Source of the DNA: Siphonodentalium dalli
Taxonomy: Eukaryota; Mollusca; Scaphopoda; Gadilida; Siphonodentaliidae
Length of the DNA: 64,000 bases
Direction: 5' to 3'
Assembly: GCA_032622095.1 (NCBI GenBank)
Contig: CP136063.1
Span: 7,295,814 to 7,359,813 of the forward strand
Shown piece after piece: positions 28,201 through 34,200 of the stretch. Every line of letters begins with the position of its first letter. The stretch's first letter is position 1. Under the pieces are notes generated by a model. It was not told the origin of the DNA, ran no database searches, and was given only the letters and a program-made list of their open reading frames with translations. Made by a program: the position numbers and the translations under genes.

Positions 28201-31200
28201 AATAGTGATTATGGTATAAAGGACATACATGACCATAGAGATTATGGTATTCAATGGCTTAGCTGCAGGGACATATAGGCGAATCGGATATGTGATTATC
28301 AAACATATCCTAACGGAGATCACTGCAAGGATTCTGCATTTTACAGTATATTTTACTAATTTTCCTTTTTCCGATATAAAAACAAGATGGGTTTGTTATT
28401 GGGTTTATTATCTCAAAAATGATATGCGTTAACCATAACTACTTGCTGTTATGGTGATAGCCGACCCAGCAACCAATTATTCCAGTCATTGCAGTTAGTT
28501 TGTTATTGCAGTTAACTTGTTAATACAGTTAATGGCGGACATTCATTATTTTTTTCTTCCAGAAATTACTAATAAAATTACACTACTGCATGTCAGTGAC
28601 GTATATGTGTATATACTAGTCATGACATCATCTGACGTGTATACTAGTCATTGCATCATCTGACGTGTATACCAGTCATGGCATCATCTGACGTGTATAC
28701 TAGTCATGACATCATCTGACGTGTATACTAGTCATGACATCATCTTACGTGTATACTAGTCATGGCGTCATCTTACGTGTATACTAGTCATGGCATCATC
28801 TTACGTGTATACTAGTCATGACATCATTTTACGTGTATAATAGTCATGGCATCATCTGACGTGTATACTAGTCATGGCATCATCTGACGTATATACTCGT
28901 CATGGCACCATATGACGTATATAATAGTCATGACGGCGCCTGACGTGTATACTAGCCATGACATCATCTGACGCGTATAATAGTCATGACAGCATAATTA
29001 TGACGAGCATAATAGTCATGACAACATCTGACGTGTATAATAGTCATGACAGCATCTGACGCGTATACTAGTCATGACAGTATCTGACGCGTATACTAGT
29101 CATGACAGTATTTGTACGATTATCTTAGTCATGACATCATATAACGAGTATAATAGTCATGAAAGCATCTGACGCGTATACTAGTAATGACAGCATCTGA
29201 CGTTTATAATAGGCATGACAGCATATCACGTGTATAATATTCATGACAGCATATGACGAGTATAATAGTCATGACATCAGCTGACGTGTATAACAGTCAT
29301 GACAGCATCTGACGTGTATAATAGTTATGACAACATCTGACGTGTATAACATTTATGACAGCATCTGACGTGTATAATATTAATGACATCATCTGACGAG
29401 TATAATAGTCATGACATCATCTGACGTGTATACTAGTCATTATAGCATATGACGTGTATAACAGTCATGCCATCATCTGACGTGTATAATAGTTATGACC
29501 GCATCTGACGTGTATAATAGTAATGACAACATCTGACGTGTATAATAGTAATGACAACATCTAACGTGTATAATAGTAATGACAACATCTGACGTGTATA
29601 ATAGTAATGACAACATCTGACGTGTATAATAGTAATGACAGCATCTGACGTGTATAATAGTCATGACATTATCTGACACTAGTGTTATCCACATCGTGTC
29701 CTCATCGTCGGCGGAAACGTGTAGTGTCATTGACAATGAATTACACATATTGTATGTATACATACTGGATTTATCTAAGATTCAGTGTTATTGAAATCGA
29801 ACGACACACAATGCATGCATACATGTACTATATATTAACTATTAATTCCAGATGACGTCAGGATCTATCATCAAAGCTTACCATCCTATATTCGGCATCC
29901 TCGCCACATGCCTGTGTGTTATTAATGTGAGTATATTTCGAATAACCGCCACATCCATGTGTAGTATAAATGCGAATATATTTCGAATGACCGCCACATG
30001 CATGTGTCGTATAATTTTGAGGATATTTCGAATGACCACCACATGCCTGTGTAGTATAAATGCGAATATATTTCGAATGACCGCCATGTGCATGTGTAGT
30101 ATAAATGTGAGTATATTTCGAATGGCCACCACATGCCTATGTAGTATAAATTCGAATATATTTCGAATGACCGCATTATGCATGTGTAGAATAAATTTGA
30201 ATATATTTCGAATGACCGCCATATGCATGTGTAGTATAAATGTGAGTATATTTGGAATGGCCACCACATGCCTATGTAGTATAAATTCGAATATATTTCG
30301 AATGACCGCCATATGCCTGTGTAGTATAGATTTGAATATATTTCGATTGAGAACCACATGCCTGAATAGTATAAATGCGAAAATATTTCGAATGACCGCC
30401 ATATGCATGTGTAGTATAAATTTGAATTTCGAATGACCGTCATAATTATGCATGTGTAGTATAAATTTTAATATAGTTCGAATGACCGCCACATGCATAT
30501 GTAGTATGTATGTTTATTATAAAGCTGAGTTTATGTGTTAAGTAACGTTGATGCGCCAAGATTTGAAGTTTGGAGATGGAGTGGAGCAAGCATGATATGT
30601 TCGAAATAGTTGTGTTTTTATATATTATTTTTGTATGAATATTTCATGAAGGATGTTATTACACAATGATTGATCCAGCTGCTATGGTCGTAACTCAAGA
30701 CCACATTTGGGAGCTGATTCATTGTGTTATGCATTTAATGCTCGGGGGTTGGTGCGAGCTTGTTGTTAGTGAACCGATGGTCAGCGCATGTGTGGACCAA
30801 TACTTATATACATGTTAATAGTATACATATATACATATATATGGTCCCTGCATCATTAAGTGGTACTGTGGAGATAGCTGATGTATACATGTCGGATTGT
30901 TGGATCTGAACGCCTGTCAGCTGCACCAATTATCTCTGAAATTTATGAGATAGAAACGCGTACAAACTTGAATGGTGTGTCATGGTCATGGGGTGTTATG
31001 CCTATAATTTTTGAAAGACAAGGAACGTTGAGAACATGTTTGAACAATAAACATAGTCTAAAGACAAATATTTCAATGGGTACGCGGGAGATCACTTGGG
31101 TATCACATCGTTAGAGCTTGTCCATGATTAATTATAGTACCTGTCGTTTACAGCCATTTGTGTCGTTGCTGCGGTGCGGTCCGAAAGATCCGAGGCGGTG

Positions 31201-34200
31201 GATATTTAATTTGTCACATTGGTTTGTTGGGCTAGCTGCACATGGATTCGCCAGTGAGTATAACAGTAAAATATCCGAGGCGGTGGATATTTAATTTGTC
31301 ACATTGGTTTGTTGGGCTAGCTGCACATTTATTCGCCAGTGAGTATAGTGGATATTTAATTTGTCACATTGGTTTGTTGGGCTAGCTGCACATGGATTCG
31401 CCAGTGAGTATAGTGGATATTTAACTTGTCACATTGGTTTGTTGGGCTAGCTGCACATGGATTCGCCAGTGAGTATAGTGGATATTTAACTTGTCACATT
31501 GGTTTGTTGGGCTAGCTGCACATGGATTCGCCAGTGAGTATAGTGGATATTTAACTTGTCACATTGGTGTGTTGGGCTAGCTGCACATGGATTCGCCAGT
31601 GAGTATAATAGTAAAATATCCGAGGCGGTGGATATTTAATTTGTCACATTGGTTTGTTGGGCTAGCTGCACATGGATTCGCCAGTGAGTATAACAGTAAA
31701 ATATCCGAGGCGGTGGATATTTAATTTGTCACATTGGTTTGTTGGGCTAGCTGCACATTTATTCGCCAGTGAGTATAGTGGATATTTAATTTGTCACATT
31801 GGTTTGTTGGGCTAGCTGCACATGGATTCGCCAGTGAGTATAGTGGATATTTAACTTGTCACATTGGTTTGTTGGGCTAGTTGCACATGGATTCGCCAGT
31901 GAGTATAGTGGATATTTAACTTGTCACATTGGTTTGTTGGGCTAGCTGCACATGGATTCGCCAGTGAGTATAGTGGGTATTTAACTTGTCACATTGGTTT
32001 GTTGGGCTAGCTGCACATGGATTCGCCAGTGAGTATAGTGGATATTTAACTTGTCACATTGGTTTGTTGGGCTAGCTGCACATGGATTCGCCAGTGAGTA
32101 TAACAGTATAATATCCGAGGCGGTGGATATTTAATTTGTCACATTGGTTTGTTGGGCTAGCTGCACATGGATTCGCCAGTGAGTAGAGTGGATATTTAAC
32201 TTGTCACATTGGTTTATTGGGCTAGCTGCACATGAATTCGCCAGTGAGTATAACATGAGGCGGTGGATATTTAACTTGTCACATTGGTTTGTTGGGCTAG
32301 CTGCACATGGATTCGCCAGTGAGTATAACATGGTGCTTAACCCTTTACCCAACAGAACGGCCCTGTGCCAATGCATTCTCTTATATATGCGAGTCGACCA
32401 TAGGTCGCCTCGCATATATAAGAGAATGCATTGGCTTAACACATTAAAAATTATAAAATTGTTAAAGAATGTAAGACAAAATGGTAAAAAGTGTTAAAAA
32501 AAGATTTTTGTTAGGCCAATGCATTCTCTTATATATGCGAGGCGACCTATGGTCGACTCGCATATATAAGAGAATGCATTGGCACAGGGCATAACTGTAA
32601 CTATCACAATGTGGTCAAGGAGCCGGTTCCAACGATATCCATATTTATATGGTTCTATTGAGACAGACCGAAGATATTTTAGGCTGTTGAAGCTTTATTT
32701 GGCCGGTTTTGGCCGTTTTGTTGGGTAAAGGGTTAACAGTTCATGGTGACATTTGAAAGTACAACCCAACGTGTGCACGAGACACATTCTTGGTTGGGGG
32801 CGTCTTAATACATTTGATCTAACCACCGGCGCAGGCTATGCTATTGTTGTTTTAAAATATTATTGTTTGCAGTTACCGTGGTTACCGTCGAAACCAGGGA
32901 ATAACTCACCCCTCGGAAATTCAGAAGTAGTTTAATATTTCGTAATAATAAATAATGTTTCAAAATGTCGTGCTTCACGCAAATCCAGTTAAAATTTACA
33001 TCTGGGTTGTCTATGCTTTACAAACACTGCATGTAATATTTCCGTGCGTGCATGTGTCGATTATTTTGTCCTTAGTGACACATTTTCGTATGTCATATGC
33101 ATGTCTTTAATGTGTGTGTACGGGGTGGTTATACTAATAAATAATATCACGTGACCAGACTAGTTGATGTGTTTAATTGCAGTAACGGCCATGTTTGGCG
33201 GAGTACAGCTCGGGCCGCTGGACATTCCCAGTTCCTCTGCGGACGTCATGGTGGTATTCACCGTATGGTATGCATTCATAATGCTGCTGTTACAAATAAT
33301 ACTCCTACAGCGCAATAACATAGGTGAGTATAATCTTCATCACTTAAGGGTAGTATTCACCGTATGGTATGCATTCATAATGCTGCTCTTACAAATAATA
33401 CTCCTACAGCGCAATAACATAGGTGAGTATAATCTTCATCACTTAAGGGTAGTATTCACCGTATGGTATGCATTCATAATGCGGCTCTTACAAATAATAC
33501 TCCTACAGCGCAATAACATAGGTGAGTATAATCGTCATCACTTAAGGGTAGCTCACTCATCTGGTAATTGAGGCGGCAATTAGCCTTAGAGGCCACAGTG
33601 CTCGAGTGTTTAACAAAATACTCATACTATGTGATGTGAGATTTAGTCAATCCCTTAATATTTTGATCTCAATCAGCATTCAAATATATGGCAATAATAA
33701 ATCGTGTAATCACTTGTTCCGTTTCTTGCTCTGATACGAGACACATGGGCGTTTTCGTTGAAAGGATACGACGTCTCTGAAACTATACCAGCAAGCAAAA
33801 TGCCGAAAGCGAAACATAATTTGTAAAATCCATAATAAAAATTGAGTGCATTGCCGTGGCTCAACAACAACTGGGCCATTTTAGTCGGTTAACATCAATT
33901 TCAATCTAAATCCCGACGCAGGTTATGATAATATCAAACAATCACGTGATATCGGCATTGGATATATATACATGCACAGTAACAACATACACAAGTAGTA
34001 CGTGTATGCGTTGCTTGAATACCTGGCCGTGAGTATAATACCCAAGCTCAGTACATATCGCCGATGAAGTGAAACTATTCTAATTTCAGTCAGACATCAG
34101 CCATCGTATTCACCAAAATTAGTTTATAATATAGTCCGGGTGGTTTCACCAGCCATCGACACAAAATGTCATTTGCATAACCTATACCCGAAAAACTTTA

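Noticed and set aside
28598-29690. Regularly spaced repeat that could suggest a CRISPR array
   Set aside because: No unique spacers, units are directly adjacent, and the DNA is animal.
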